From Paenibacillus sp. JDR-2 (GTDB lineage: Bacteria; Bacillota; Bacilli; Paenibacillales; Paenibacillaceae), in contig NC_012914.1 in the NCBI RefSeq assembly GCF_000023585.1, positions 1,243,501 through 1,307,500 of the forward strand: a stretch of 64,000 bases of DNA. The letters are read 5' to 3'. Numbering within the stretch: the first letter of the stretch is position 1; the number at the start of each line of letters is the position of its first letter. The notes under the pieces are model-generated. The model was not told the DNA's origin. It ran no database searches and saw nothing but the letters and a program-made list of their open reading frames with translations. The translations under genes were made by a program, and so were the position numbers. Below are positions 43,927 through 52,395 of the stretch, in pieces.

Positions 43927-45111
43927 TTGGAATCGTATTACCGCCCGACAAGGGTAGAAATTTCGCTTGATGCGCTGAACCGTAACCTGCATGCGTTCCG
44001 CGGCGCTATGCCTGAAGGGCGATTGCTGATGGCTTCGGTCAAAGCGAACGCGTACGGGCATGGCGCAGTGGAAATTGCCCGCGAAGCAGAGCGGTTCGGC
44101 GTTGATTATTTGGGCGTAGCCTTTCTGGATGAAGCGCTCCAGCTTCGTCATGCCGGGATTGCTACCCCGATTCTCGTGCTTGGATTTGTTCCGGCGGATG
44201 CGCTCGCTATCGCACGCGACAAAGATATAACCATCGCGCTTTTCCGCGAGGATATTTTGGAGGCGGCGGCAGCTCTTCCGGCTCAAGCCGATGGCAAGAA
44301 GCTTAAAGCTCATATTAAAATTGATTCCGGAATGGGACGTCTCGGGATTATCGGCAAAGATGAAGCGATCGCTTTTATCCGCAAAGCGCTTGATGTTCCG
44401 CAGCTGGAGATCGAGGGCATGTTCACTCATTACGCAAAAGCGGACGAGACGGACAAAAGCTATACCCGCCAGCAATATGAGCGTTTTCATGCTGTTGCGG
44501 AGTATGTGCGCAGCAATAAACTGCCAATCCGCATCCTTCATGCAGCCAACAGCGCGGCAGGCATTGATACGCCGGAATATGGAGGCGACATGGTCCGCCT
44601 GGGTATCAGCATGTACGGTCTTTATCCTTCGGATGAAGTAAGCCGCGAGAGAATCAAGCTTGAACCGGTGCTTTCGCTTAAGTCGGAAGTTGTCATGGTG
44701 AAGAAGACGCCTCCAGGCTGGGGAATCAGTTACGGTACCCGGTATGTGACCAAGCAGGAAGAATGCATTGGCACGCTGCCTATCGGATATGCCGACGGAT
44801 TCAGCCGGATGCTGAGCGGTAAAGCCCATGTGCTTGTACGGGGAGTTAAGGTACCTGTGCGGGGAACAATCTGCATGGATCAGTGCATGATTGCTTTGGA
44901 TCCCGCGTCAGCGGATGCAGCTGTAGAGCCGGGCGAAGAAGTTGTGCTGATCGGAAGGCAAGGCGGGGAAGAGATATCGGCGGAGGAGCTTGCTTTGCAG
45001 CTTGGAACGATCAACTACGAAGTAACCTGCATGCTTGCAGCCCGCGTACCTCGCGTCTATGTAAGAGACGGACAGGTGGCGGCGGTATCGAATCCGCTCG
45101 TTTTAGGTTAG
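43927..45111 (+). CDS. alr: alanine racemase
   Basis: A 394-residue PLP enzyme that makes D-alanine for peptidoglycan. The PLP lysine is K39 in ASVKANAYGHG; the second-base tyrosine lies in GWGISYGTRYVTK at ~268. IKIDSGMGRLG and GTICMDQCMI are also typical. TTG start with GGAGAAGGTGA upstream. Located between ydcC and the NdoAI/NdoA toxin-antitoxin pair, as in Bacillus. Confidence 0.96.
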   Translation: MESYYRPTRVEISLDALNRNLHAFRGAMPEGRLLMASVKANAYGHGAVEIAREAERFGVDYLGVAFLDEALQLRHAGIATPILVLGFVPADALAIARDKDITIALFREDILEAAAALPAQADGKKLKAHIKIDSGMGRLGIIGKDEAIAFIRKALDVPQLEIEGMFTHYAKADETDKSYTRQQYERFHAVAEYVRSNKLPIRILHAANSAAGIDTPEYGGDMVRLGISMYGLYPSDEVSRERIKLEPVLSLKSEVVMVKKTPPGWGISYGTRYVTKQEECIGTLPIGYADGFSRMLSGKAHVLVRGVKVPVRGTICMDQCMIALDPASADAAVEPGEEVVLIGRQGGEEISAEELALQLGTINYEVTCMLAARVPRVYVRDGQVAAVSNPLVLG

Positions 45112-45328
45112 GAATTATTTGCTAATAGCAACTTTTCGCGAAAAATAGAGGATTTCCGTTGTCGATCGCGAATTAGTTAAAGCAAATTTGGATATGCTCG
45201 GAGATGCAGTAAAATCATGCAGCATATTTGATATACGCATAACATAGCTATGTTAAAGTATAGTGACAGCGAATTATTGTAATAATGAATATTAATGGTT
45301 TTGGAAAAGTTTTGGGGGTGCTAGTTCG

Positions 45329-45610
45329 GTGGCCAATATGCAGAACACCAAGAGGATCATGATCAGCTTGCCGGATCAATTGCTGGAGGAGGTCGACGGC
45401 ATCGTCGCCAAGGAAAATTCCAACCGCAGCGAGTTTATTCGGCAGGCCATGAAGCTGTATCTTGTGGAACGAAAAAAACGGCAGATCCGTGAGTCCATGC
45501 AGCGTGGGTATCTGGAAATGGCGAAGATCAACTTGAACATGGCCTCCGAAGCTTTTCAAGCGGAGGAAGAAGCCGATCATACGTTAGGCCGTCTCGTAAG
45601 CGGGGTGTAG
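45329..45610 (+). CDS. ndoAI: antitoxin NdoAI (ribbon-helix-helix, MazE role)
   Basis: A 93-residue antitoxin. The N-terminal ribbon-helix-helix (KRIMISLPDQLLEEVDGIVAKENSNRS-type region, ~6-45) is the DNA-binding and dimer part; the C-terminal helix binds and blocks the toxin. GTG start after GGGGG. Three bases separate it from the toxin gene. Confidence 0.92.
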   Translation: MANMQNTKRIMISLPDQLLEEVDGIVAKENSNRSEFIRQAMKLYLVERKKRQIRESMQRGYLEMAKINLNMASEAFQAEEEADHTLGRLVSGV

Positions 45611-45613
45611 AGG

Positions 45614-45964
45614 TTGATCGTAAAACGCGGAGATGTGTTTTTTGCGGATTTGTCACCAGTCGTCGGATCGGAACAGGGCGGAGTAAGACCCGTATTAGTT
45701 ATTCAGAATGATATCGGCAACCGCTTCAGTCCGACGGTTATCGTCGCGGCCATTACGGCGCAAATCCAGAAAGCCAAATTGCCTACGCACGTTGAAATGG
45801 AAGCGGCGGCTCACGGCTTCGACAGAGACTCCGTCGTGCTGCTTGAGCAGATTAGGACGATTGACAAGCAGCGTTTAACCGACAAGATCACCCACCTGGA
45901 CGATGAAACGATGCGTAAAGTGGACGATGCTCTGCTGATCAGCGTTGGATTAATCGATTTTTAA
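45614..45964 (+). CDS. ndoA: endoribonuclease toxin NdoA (MazF family)
   Basis: A 116-residue RNase, the standard EndoA length, cutting mRNA at a short site (UACAU in B. subtilis). [28 protein letters not shown] and [13 protein letters not shown] are near-invariant family motifs. TTG start with GAGG immediately upstream. Pairs with NdoAI. Confidence 0.96.
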   Translation: MIVKRGDVFFADLSPVVGSEQGGVRPVLVIQNDIGNRFSPTVIVAAITAQIQKAKLPTHVEMEAAAHGFDRDSVVLLEQIRTIDKQRLTDKITHLDDETMRKVDDALLISVGLIDF

Positions 45965-45977
45965 AAGCAGGGATTGA

Positions 45978-46010
45978 ACAAGGATAGCCATGTGCTGTCC
46001 TTGTTTTTTT
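45978..46010 (+). terminator. terminator of ndoAI-ndoA
   Basis: A 10-bp stem (ACAAGGATAG/CTGTCCTTGT, one G-U pair) followed by seven T. Confidence 0.88.
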
Positions 46011-46060
46011 GCATGAATCGTCGCATAATAGCGAATTTATGGATAATTTGAAAAAATCTA

Positions 46061-46090
46061 TAGACAACTATTTAATAATTTTGCTATTAT
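46061..46090 (+). promoter_or_regulatory. promoter of the Tad operon leader
   Basis: TAGACA, an 18-bp spacer and TATTAT. Transcription would begin near 46097, 120 bases before the first Tad gene. Confidence 0.5.
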
Positions 46091-46136
46091 ATGGTCAATT
46101 GGTTGTTAAATTACATATACGTGCACGGCTTAGCGA

Positions 46137-46188
46137 AGAACGCTAGCAGATCAGCCTTATTAAGGCTACTGCTGCGTTCTTTTTTTTG
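46137..46188 (+). terminator. terminator-like leader hairpin before the Tad operon
   Basis: Three stacked helices (AGAACGC/GCGTTCT, AGCAG/CTGCT, AGCCTT/AAGGCT) followed by eight or nine T. It lies within the leader of the Tad operon, 30 bases before the first start codon, and does not belong to ndoA, which has its own terminator. It may be an attenuator or the end of a ~90-base small RNA. Confidence 0.75.
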
Positions 46189-46218
46189 TCGCCGGGCGGA
46201 CTAGAGAGGGGAGAGTCG

Positions 46219-46932
46219 ATGAACAGAAGGAGAAATGCAGGCATTGGATTGCTCGCAGCTTTGCTGTCGGGGGTTCTGGTGTATGGCTTGTTCCAGCTGC
46301 AGAAGCTGCAGGTTACCCGCGGGGAAACGGTGGAGGTTATTGTGGCCAAGCAGTTTGTTGAAGCAGGCAGGCGGTTAACGGAAGCGGATATCGCATACAA
46401 ACGTATTCCCCGAGAAGGTTACGAGCATGAGATGCTGGTTGACGCCAAGCAGGCAGTAGGCATGGAGACCGTTATTCCGCTAGGGACAAACGAACCGATT
46501 CTGGGCTGGAAAATCGATAAGTACCATCTGCTGCCGACAGGCTTGGAGTCGACCTTTCAAATTCCGCGCGACTATGTCCGCTCCATCTCTAACGGCATTC
46601 GCGCCGGCGATAAGGTAACTGTCTATTTGTCCGGCGAGAATGAGCCCTCCAGGCGGATATTTGATTCGCTTGTGACGGTCGCGTCGGTGAAATCCTCAAG
46701 CAACGTGGAAATTGATAATATGAAGGATCCTAATCTGCTGTCGCTGGCAGAAGGGGATAAGGAACGAATGTATGCTTCCCGGCGAGATGCAAATGGCATG
46801 ATCGAATACATTAACTTGAATCTGACAGAATCGGAGTGGCTGCAGATCGACGGTTATTGCAAGGACGGTCTTCATAAGCTGGTTATCGCCTACAGTCCGG
46901 AATCGATGCAGCTGGGGGAGGATCCTACGTGA
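46219..46932 (+). CDS. cpaB: CpaB/RcpC-like Flp pilus assembly protein (SAF domain)
   Basis: A 237-residue protein with an N-terminal helix (AGIGLLAALLSGVLVYGLF) and a SAF domain at ~40-100 (VIVAKQFVEAGRRLTEADIAYKRIP). The rest is an extracytoplasmic region without cysteine. RcpC/CpaB supports pilus assembly at the envelope. The ATG at 46219 has GGGGAGAG upstream; the frame is open earlier but without a start site. First gene of the Tad operon, overlapping the next by four bases. Confidence 0.82.
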   Translation: MNRRRNAGIGLLAALLSGVLVYGLFQLQKLQVTRGETVEVIVAKQFVEAGRRLTEADIAYKRIPREGYEHEMLVDAKQAVGMETVIPLGTNEPILGWKIDKYHLLPTGLESTFQIPRDYVRSISNGIRAGDKVTVYLSGENEPSRRIFDSLVTVASVKSSSNVEIDNMKDPNLLSLAEGDKERMYASRRDANGMIEYINLNLTESEWLQIDGYCKDGLHKLVIAYSPESMQLGEDPT

Positions 46933-47777
46933 ACGTGATAGCGGCACCTTTAATCACCTTTGTTGGGACTACCCCGAATATTGGCACCACCTCGGCCGCA
47001 TTTGCCGCGGCATTTCGGATGGCGGAAGCAAGCGGCAGGCAGATTGGTTATTTATGTCTTCATCTAAAGAGCGCAAAGCTTCACCGGTATTTGGGCATTG
47101 CCGAACCGGCAGTGACGCTGGACAAGCTGAGGCCGGAGTTGAAATCCGGTTCATTGACGCCAGGCAAGCTGCAGCGTGCGGTGCAGCCCGTTAGAGGAAT
47201 GCCGAATCTGCATGTATTGTTCGGCAATATGCTGAGGGATCAGGCAGAGTTTTATTCGCCGGAGGAGATGAAGCATTTGCTGCAGATCGCCGGGCAGACT
47301 TTCGCAATGGTTATTATTGATGTAGGAGCTTACTGGGATAACGCGGCTACGATATGCGCTCTGCGTGAGGCGGATACGCGTATTATCGTCACTACCGATG
47401 CTTTGTCCCACTTCCAGGAAGACGGAAAACGCTGGATTTCGCAAGTATCGCCGCTGTTTGGATTATCAACGGAACAATACGATACGGTTGTCATTTACTC
47501 GCCATGGAGCACAGGAGGATATCGCATGAAGGACATTTGCAAAGAAATGGGCACATCGAAACTCGGAGAATTACGGTTTGGGCATCAATTCTACGCGCAG
47601 CTGGACAGCGGTCATTACGGGCAGTGGCTGAAGGAGGACCCTTCAGGCAAGCTTGCGATGCAGGAGGGCGCGGATCAGTTGATGGACCGCCATCATATAC
47701 GCAGGGTAGCGCCAACACTTGCCGTACAACCTTGGTATCGCAAGCTGCTTGCCCACCGCAACGGAGTAGGCTCTTGA
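46929..47777 (+). CDS. TadZ/CpaE-like localisation protein with degenerate P-loop
   Basis: A 282-residue MinD/ParA-like protein. The P-loop position reads FVGTTPNIGTTSAAF: both lysines of the deviant Walker A are missing. MVIIDVGAYWDNAA resembles the DLG/Walker B strand. TadZ proteins place the Tad machine in the cell and some have atypical P-loops. No separate receiver domain is seen. GTG start within the cpaB stop region (ACGTGA); the stop overlaps the tadA start. Confidence 0.75.
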   Translation: MNVIAAPLITFVGTTPNIGTTSAAFAAAFRMAEASGRQIGYLCLHLKSAKLHRYLGIAEPAVTLDKLRPELKSGSLTPGKLQRAVQPVRGMPNLHVLFGNMLRDQAEFYSPEEMKHLLQIAGQTFAMVIIDVGAYWDNAATICALREADTRIIVTTDALSHFQEDGKRWISQVSPLFGLSTEQYDTVVIYSPWSTGGYRMKDICKEMGTSKLGELRFGHQFYAQLDSGHYGQWLKEDPSGKLAMQEGADQLMDRHHIRRVAPTLAVQPWYRKLLAHRNGVGS

Positions 47778-49141
47778 GCTCGGGGACAAGCAATTTTTCA
47801 CCGTCGGATTATTCTGCACGGCTGAGGCTGGATCAATCTGCGGTCACGGATCCTTTGGATAGAGGAGAAGCGGCAGGACGCGGAGCGGATTTTGGAAGGC
47901 TGGCCGAGGAGATCAGGTCTTATCTGGCAGCCCCGAGAGGGTTGACGGAGGAAGAACGCCGGCAGTACAGCGAGACCTTGAACAGGGCCGTGCTTGGCTT
48001 TGCGTCGGAGAGGGAGCAGGTGCTCGCGATTATAGCCGATAGGCTGATCCGCCTCCGCATTCACCAATTGGACGGATACAAGCATCCCTACGCGACGCTT
48101 GCCGAAGCCTTGTTTGCGGAGGTGATCGGACTTAACGTGCTTGAGCTTGTGCTGGCGAGGAAGGACGGTCTCGAGGAAATTCAGGTTGTCGGCTCGCAGA
48201 TTTATGAAGTAAGAGACGGTCAAACGATGCTGTCTTCCTATCGCTTCGATCATGAGCGGGACGTGGAGCGGATTCAGCAGAATCTGGTGCTGTACAACAA
48301 TGACCGGATCAATCCGCGGAAGCGGTGGGCGGAAGTTATGCTGAGGGACGGCTCGCGCGTTACGATGACCGGCTTTGGCTTTACGTCCAAGCCAACCCTT
48401 ACGATTCGTTTTTTTACGGTACGCAGCTTTAGTCTGGAAGCGTTATGCTCCGCACCTTACCATACGTTGAGTTTGGCGATGAGGAATATGCTGCTGGATG
48501 TGCTTGAGGCGCGGTTTAATCTGGTCATTATCGGCCCGACCAACTCGGGCAAGACGCATCTTATGAAGGCTTTAATCGCCGAGCTGCCGGATGAAGAACG
48601 GATCGTCACGATCGAAGGGCGGTTCGAGATGATGCTCGGGCGGGATTTTCCCATGAAAAATACGGTTGAATACGAAGCGGACGAGGATGATCCGCAGCAC
48701 CGTGCCGAGCAGGCGTTCAAGCTGGCGCTCCGCCAATCCCCTCAGCGTATCGTGCATGCCGAGATCCGCGATATGGATGCCAATATTTATGTGCGCGCAT
48801 GTACGAGGGGACATTCCGGAAGCATGACCACTGTGCATGCCAATACGCTGGAGGATGTGCCGGAAGCGATCACCGATATGTGCATGCTGGACGGACGCGG
48901 CATGAATCCGGAACGTTTGACGAAGAGGATTGCGGAATACGTTACCCAAGTGGGCATTGAGATGCGTTATTTGGGCGGCAGGCGGGTCATAGCCCGAATC
49001 GGTGAGCTGAGCTGGGCGAACAACGAAGTGAATGTCCGGGATTGGGCTCGATTTGATGAGACAAGCGAACAGTGGATATATCCCGAGAAGCCTTCGCCTA
49101 AAGCGAGGACGCGTCTTTCCGAGAGGGGCTGGCAGACTTGA
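47774..49141 (+). CDS. tadA: TadA/CpaF secretion ATPase
   Basis: A 455-residue GspE-superfamily ATPase that powers pilus assembly. Walker A IIGPTNSGKTHLM lies at about 256; the Asp box (IVTIEGRFEM), Walker B-like RIVHAEIRDMDA and His box SGSMTTVHANT follow. TTG at 47774 is chosen: it overlaps the tadZ stop, GGAG lies 7 bases upstream, and the earlier in-frame codons lie inside tadZ. Feeds the TadB and TadC membrane proteins downstream. Confidence 0.93.
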   Translation: MSSGTSNFSPSDYSARLRLDQSAVTDPLDRGEAAGRGADFGRLAEEIRSYLAAPRGLTEEERRQYSETLNRAVLGFASEREQVLAIIADRLIRLRIHQLDGYKHPYATLAEALFAEVIGLNVLELVLARKDGLEEIQVVGSQIYEVRDGQTMLSSYRFDHERDVERIQQNLVLYNNDRINPRKRWAEVMLRDGSRVTMTGFGFTSKPTLTIRFFTVRSFSLEALCSAPYHTLSLAMRNMLLDVLEARFNLVIIGPTNSGKTHLMKALIAELPDEERIVTIEGRFEMMLGRDFPMKNTVEYEADEDDPQHRAEQAFKLALRQSPQRIVHAEIRDMDANIYVRACTRGHSGSMTTVHANTLEDVPEAITDMCMLDGRGMNPERLTKRIAEYVTQVGIEMRYLGGRRVIARIGELSWANNEVNVRDWARFDETSEQWIYPEKPSPKARTRLSERGWQT

Positions 49142-50073
49142 TCAGACTGTCTATCGCAGCGGCGGCTCTTCTGCTCTTCAGCTTGTGGTTTATATCCTTG
49201 TCCAGTTGGCTGCTGGTCTGGACGGAACGTCAGGAGCGAAGGGAAAGGCTGACGTATCAAGCGAGGAACCGTCTGGGCTACCGTTTGACCGAAAAATTGA
49301 AAAGATTCGAGCGGATATACCGCCACTTGTCCGAGCTGCTTGAGACGCTTCAGCTTAAGCTGAAGCCATCCGGTCTCATCATCGGATCCATACTGCTCTT
49401 GCTGGCCGGTGTTGCCGTTGGCGGTTTCTTTTTTCAGAGTATCAAAGGAACATTGTTATTTGGACTTGTTGTCGGTTGTCTGCCCTATACGATCCTGAGG
49501 GCAATGCTTGTCCAGAGACAGATGCAGCTGCAGATGGATTTTTTGCCGGCTATCGAGCTGTTCTACCAATGCTATTTGGTAACGGGAGGCCGCCAGGTTC
49601 GAACGGCTTTGCAGCGCACGGTTGAAGAGCGGAGATTGCTTGGCCCCATGCAGTCGGTGTTCGAACAGCTGTACCGGAACCTGTCGGTTCGCGGTGATGA
49701 CGAGGCAAGCCTGCGCATTTTCTCGGCTGCGCTTGGCCATGTGTGGGGTGACTATTTCGTCAATATTATGCGGGTGGCCTTAGCCGAGGGATCGCCAATT
49801 GCAGAAAGCCTAAAGGAGCTGCTGGGAGATATGCGCAAGGCGCGGCGGGCGAACGAGCAGGAGCGTAATAAATTGCTGGAGATTCGGATTGCCAACTTCA
49901 CGCCGGTTCTGTTCCTGGCATTTTATATCGGCATCAATGTCCGTTATAACCGGGAGAACTCCTATTACTACTACCTGATCGATCCGCAGGGCAGAGACAT
50001 GCTGCTTAACGCCATTGTTCTTATTTTTGCTTCTTTCCTCATGGGACTTTGGCTGTCGCGCAAAAAGATGTAG
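49138..50073 (+). CDS. tadB: TadB-like inner membrane platform protein
   Basis: A 311-residue protein of the T2SSF type. Helices lie at ~5-28, ~85-125 (a pair) and near the C-terminus (NFTPVLFLAFYIGINV and AIVLIFASFLMGLWLS). The cytoplasmic loop (QMDFLPAIELFYQCYLVTGG to EGSPIAESLKELLGDMRKAR) is the conserved F domain. TTG start overlaps the tadA stop by four bases. Confidence 0.85.
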   Translation: MIRLSIAAAALLLFSLWFISLSSWLLVWTERQERRERLTYQARNRLGYRLTEKLKRFERIYRHLSELLETLQLKLKPSGLIIGSILLLLAGVAVGGFFFQSIKGTLLFGLVVGCLPYTILRAMLVQRQMQLQMDFLPAIELFYQCYLVTGGRQVRTALQRTVEERRLLGPMQSVFEQLYRNLSVRGDDEASLRIFSAALGHVWGDYFVNIMRVALAEGSPIAESLKELLGDMRKARRANEQERNKLLEIRIANFTPVLFLAFYIGINVRYNRENSYYYYLIDPQGRDMLLNAIVLIFASFLMGLWLSRKKM

Positions 50074-50092
50074 AAGGGAGAATTGGGGCATT

Positions 50093-50959
50093 ATGGACTT
50101 TATTATCCGCCTGCTTATTGCTGCCGGGGAGTTTCTGTTTGGTTTCCTGGGCGCTTATATGATTCTTCAATCCATGCCCCGAAGGAAGCCGAGATGGTTC
50201 CATCTGGACGCCTTGAATTGGCGGACGGAAGAAGTGCCAGGCAAGTGGTTGAAGCTGCTCCGTTTATCGCGTGAGGAGGATGCTTTTATCGAAAGGGCAA
50301 CCCTTCTCGCAGGCTGCGGGGTTACCGCGGACCCGGCCTGGTACTCGGCGGCAAGAAGAATCTTGCTTTTTCTGCTCCCGGTCATTGCCGCCCTTTTCGG
50401 CGGCTTGTCTATCGCGCGGGGGGTATGGCTGTGTTACACGGTCGTGCTTGTTGGGTTTGTGCTCTTATATTGGGATCTGCCTTGGTTGCGCTCCTTCAGA
50501 AGAATTCGCGCGCAAAGGATTACGAAGGAAATTTATCTGATGAGCAATCAGTTGTTGTACCTGTCCGAGTCGGCTCTTCATATCCATACCAAGCTGACCC
50601 GCTGCATCCCGTTTACTCGGACGCTGCGCGGGGACCTGGAACGGCTGCTTGCCGAATGGTATCACGATGCGGAACAGGCGCTTCGCCGGTTCAAACACCG
50701 GATTGGCACGGAAGACGGCATGAGCTTTGTGGAAACGATTGACTCCTTGCGGCTTCACGAGAGTCCGGAATATTACAGGCTTCTCCGCGAGCGCATTCAG
50801 GATTACAAGGAGAAGCTGGAGCTTGCCAAGGAAAGCCGGAAGGAGTCAACCTCGTACTTTCTGTTTATCATTGCGGGGATCCCGATTCTATACACCTTCC
50901 AGATCTTTATTTACCCCTGGGTGCAGGAGGGACGCAAGCTGTTTGACTCCTTGGGCTGA
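50093..50959 (+). CDS. tadC: TadC-like inner membrane platform protein
   Basis: A 288-residue partner of TadB. One N-terminal helix (FIIRLLIAAGEFLFGFLGAY), a pair near 95-135 (FLLPVIAALFGGL, YTVVLVGFVLLYW) and a C-terminal helix (FLFIIAGIPILYTFQIFIY) surround a cytoplasmic helical domain. ATG 50093 has AAGGGAG upstream. Weaker match than TadB; the order tadA-tadB-tadC supports it. Confidence 0.8.
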   Translation: MDFIIRLLIAAGEFLFGFLGAYMILQSMPRRKPRWFHLDALNWRTEEVPGKWLKLLRLSREEDAFIERATLLAGCGVTADPAWYSAARRILLFLLPVIAALFGGLSIARGVWLCYTVVLVGFVLLYWDLPWLRSFRRIRAQRITKEIYLMSNQLLYLSESALHIHTKLTRCIPFTRTLRGDLERLLAEWYHDAEQALRRFKHRIGTEDGMSFVETIDSLRLHESPEYYRLLRERIQDYKEKLELAKESRKESTSYFLFIIAGIPILYTFQIFIYPWVQEGRKLFDSLG

Positions 50960-51011
50960 GCGCTCAACAGCTCGAACTCGGGGGGAAATGCTGTGAAGGA
51001 GGTGAATCAAG

Positions 51012-51173
51012 ATGCGAAATATTCTGATGACCGTCATGTTGCTTGTTGTCGTCATTATCCTGTTCAACAACATCATTGCTAACGATACAACCGGAACAAG
51101 CAAGCAGATTCAGACACAAGGCAGCTCGGCTAACACTAAGATCGGTTCTATGTTATCAACCGGTTCGAACTAA
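51012..51173 (+). CDS. small one-helix protein in Tad operon (pilin-like candidate)
   Basis: A 53-residue peptide behind a perfect AAGGAGGTGA. It has an N-terminal hydrophobic helix (NILMTVMLLVVVIILFNNII) and a Ser/Thr/Gln/Asn-rich tail with no Cys. It lacks the G/xxxxE cleavage motif of classical Flp pilins. Its strong ribosome-binding site and place after tadC make it the best candidate for an abundant pilin-like subunit; this is inference. Confidence 0.7.
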   Translation: MRNILMTVMLLVVVIILFNNIIANDTTGTSKQIQTQGSSANTKIGSMLSTGSN

Positions 51174-51185
51174 GGGGGAGCAGCG

Positions 51186-51332
51186 ATGAGAGGTCTGCTA
51201 ATAGCGATGCTGCTTCTGGTGACCGTCATTTTGCTGTATACGGGAATTACCGGAGGTGAAGGCGGCACGAAGCGGCAGGTGGAACGGTCCGGAGCGGCTA
51301 TCGGCGCCTATATCCGGCAGATGAGCCCATGA
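51186..51332 (+). CDS. second small one-helix protein in Tad operon
   Basis: A 48-residue peptide starting 12 bases after the previous stop, with GGGGGAG upstream. Helix LLIAMLLLVTVILLYTG, then a basic-polar tail (GGTKRQVERSGAAIGAYIRQ). The stop overlaps the next start (ATGA). Paralogous in layout, but not obviously in sequence, to the previous ORF. Confidence 0.7.
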   Translation: MRGLLIAMLLLVTVILLYTGITGGEGGTKRQVERSGAAIGAYIRQMSP

Positions 51333-51754
51333 GGAATATATTGGTATTTGTCTTATTTGCCGCTATGGTATGTTGGATGATGTTCTCGCCTATCTATAAG
51401 CATGTTCTGATTGCGAGGCAAGCGGTCATGCAGCAGGAGACCGATTATTTGCTGGAGGTTGGCGCCAGCGGAAGCTACGGTTATATCGATGCCGTCATGA
51501 TGGAGCAGTCGCGGGAGCGGCTCGCCGCATTCGGGATGAGTCCTGAGCTTGTCCAGTTTGAAGTGACGGCAGATAACGGCCTTGCGGCGACAGATCCCGC
51601 CTCTCCGCTTCCGAGGGGCACCGGAATAATGCTGAAGATGAGCTATCCGTATGAGAATCTGTTCGAAATCGACCGGTTGATTGGACTGGAGCCTATCGCG
51701 GAGGGCAGCCGCATGCGGACGTTCGGAATGAAGATGAGCGAGTACATGCCGTAA
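51329..51754 (+). CDS. one-helix envelope protein in Tad operon (TadE/pseudopilin-like)
   Basis: A 141-residue protein with an N-terminal helix (NILVFVLFAAMVCWMMFSP) and an extracytoplasmic domain of ~110 residues. One Cys lies within the helix. It overlaps the previous gene by four bases. The layout fits a TadE/TadF pseudopilin, but no family motif is certain. Confidence 0.7.
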   Translation: MRNILVFVLFAAMVCWMMFSPIYKHVLIARQAVMQQETDYLLEVGASGSYGYIDAVMMEQSRERLAAFGMSPELVQFEVTADNGLAATDPASPLPRGTGIMLKMSYPYENLFEIDRLIGLEPIAEGSRMRTFGMKMSEYMP

Positions 51755-51774
51755 GGCGTGGACAAGGAGATGCC

Positions 51775-52260
51775 ATGTATAAGCTGTTGTTGATCGTATT
51801 GATGATGACGGTATGGGTATCGGCGCATTTTTTGCAAACGGATGAGGAAATGGCGATGAAGCTGCTCTATCAGGGCAAGCATGCGCTTAACCGCGCTGCC
51901 CATGCGGCATCGCAGCAGCTGGATCCCGCAGCAATGGCCGAGGGTGATCTGCGGATCGATCCGGAAGCTGCCGAATCGGCAGCGGCTGCTTATCTGCAGG
52001 CAAACCTGCAGCTTGACGAGTTGGGGAATCCGCTGCCGAACTCCCCTGTCCGTGAACGGGTGAATGTGCTTGTATTCGAAGTCATAAATAATGATCGCCT
52101 TTTTCCTTATGCATACAGGAACGATCAATATGATTACGAGGCAACTCTCGAAAGGCCGGGTGTCGTCCTTATTATCCATGTCGTTTACCCGCGTGCGTTT
52201 ACGCTGCTTGGTCCAATCGAATGGGATATTAAAGGCGTATCGGAGCTGACGGTGAGGTAG
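51775..52260 (+). CDS. one-helix envelope protein, last gene of Tad operon
   Basis: A 161-residue protein with a short N-terminal helix (LLLIVLMMTVWVSAHFL), a helical segment (YQGKHALNRAAHAASQQLD, as in pilin-like TadE/G proteins) and a beta-rich C-terminal part ending in VSELTVR. AAGGAG lies about 7 bases before the ATG. Probably a pseudopilin; not assigned to a named family. Confidence 0.7.
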   Translation: MYKLLLIVLMMTVWVSAHFLQTDEEMAMKLLYQGKHALNRAAHAASQQLDPAAMAEGDLRIDPEAAESAAAAYLQANLQLDELGNPLPNSPVRERVNVLVFEVINNDRLFPYAYRNDQYDYEATLERPGVVLIIHVVYPRAFTLLGPIEWDIKGVSELTVR

Positions 52261-52331
52261 CCATTACAAAGCCAATTTGAGTGAAAATTATTTTAAGGGG
52301 GCTAGAACGAAGCGATTCCTTTCGCTTCCAG

Positions 52332-52360
52332 TTGACGATCCATCATAAAATTGATCTAAT
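52332..52360 (+). promoter_or_regulatory. promoter of the M24 peptidase gene
   Basis: TTGACG, a 17-bp spacer and TCTAAT. Expected transcription start near 52367, which argues against the ATG at 52372 and for the one at 52396. Confidence 0.6.
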
Positions 52361-52395
52361 AAAGGGGGAATATGGAAGTTAGGAGTTGGCTTCGA

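Noticed and set aside
43873..44829. Minus-strand frame opposite alr
   Set aside because: Fully antisense to alanine racemase, with no homology or ribosome-binding site.
46137..46188. c-di-GMP riboswitch before the Tad operon
   Set aside because: The leader lacks the GEMM-I or GEMM-II conserved sequences; only a terminator-like hairpin is seen.
47504..47773. N-terminal extension of TadA
   Set aside because: The extra 90 codons overlap tadZ in another frame and do not resemble TadA; TTG 47774 has a proper ribosome-binding site.
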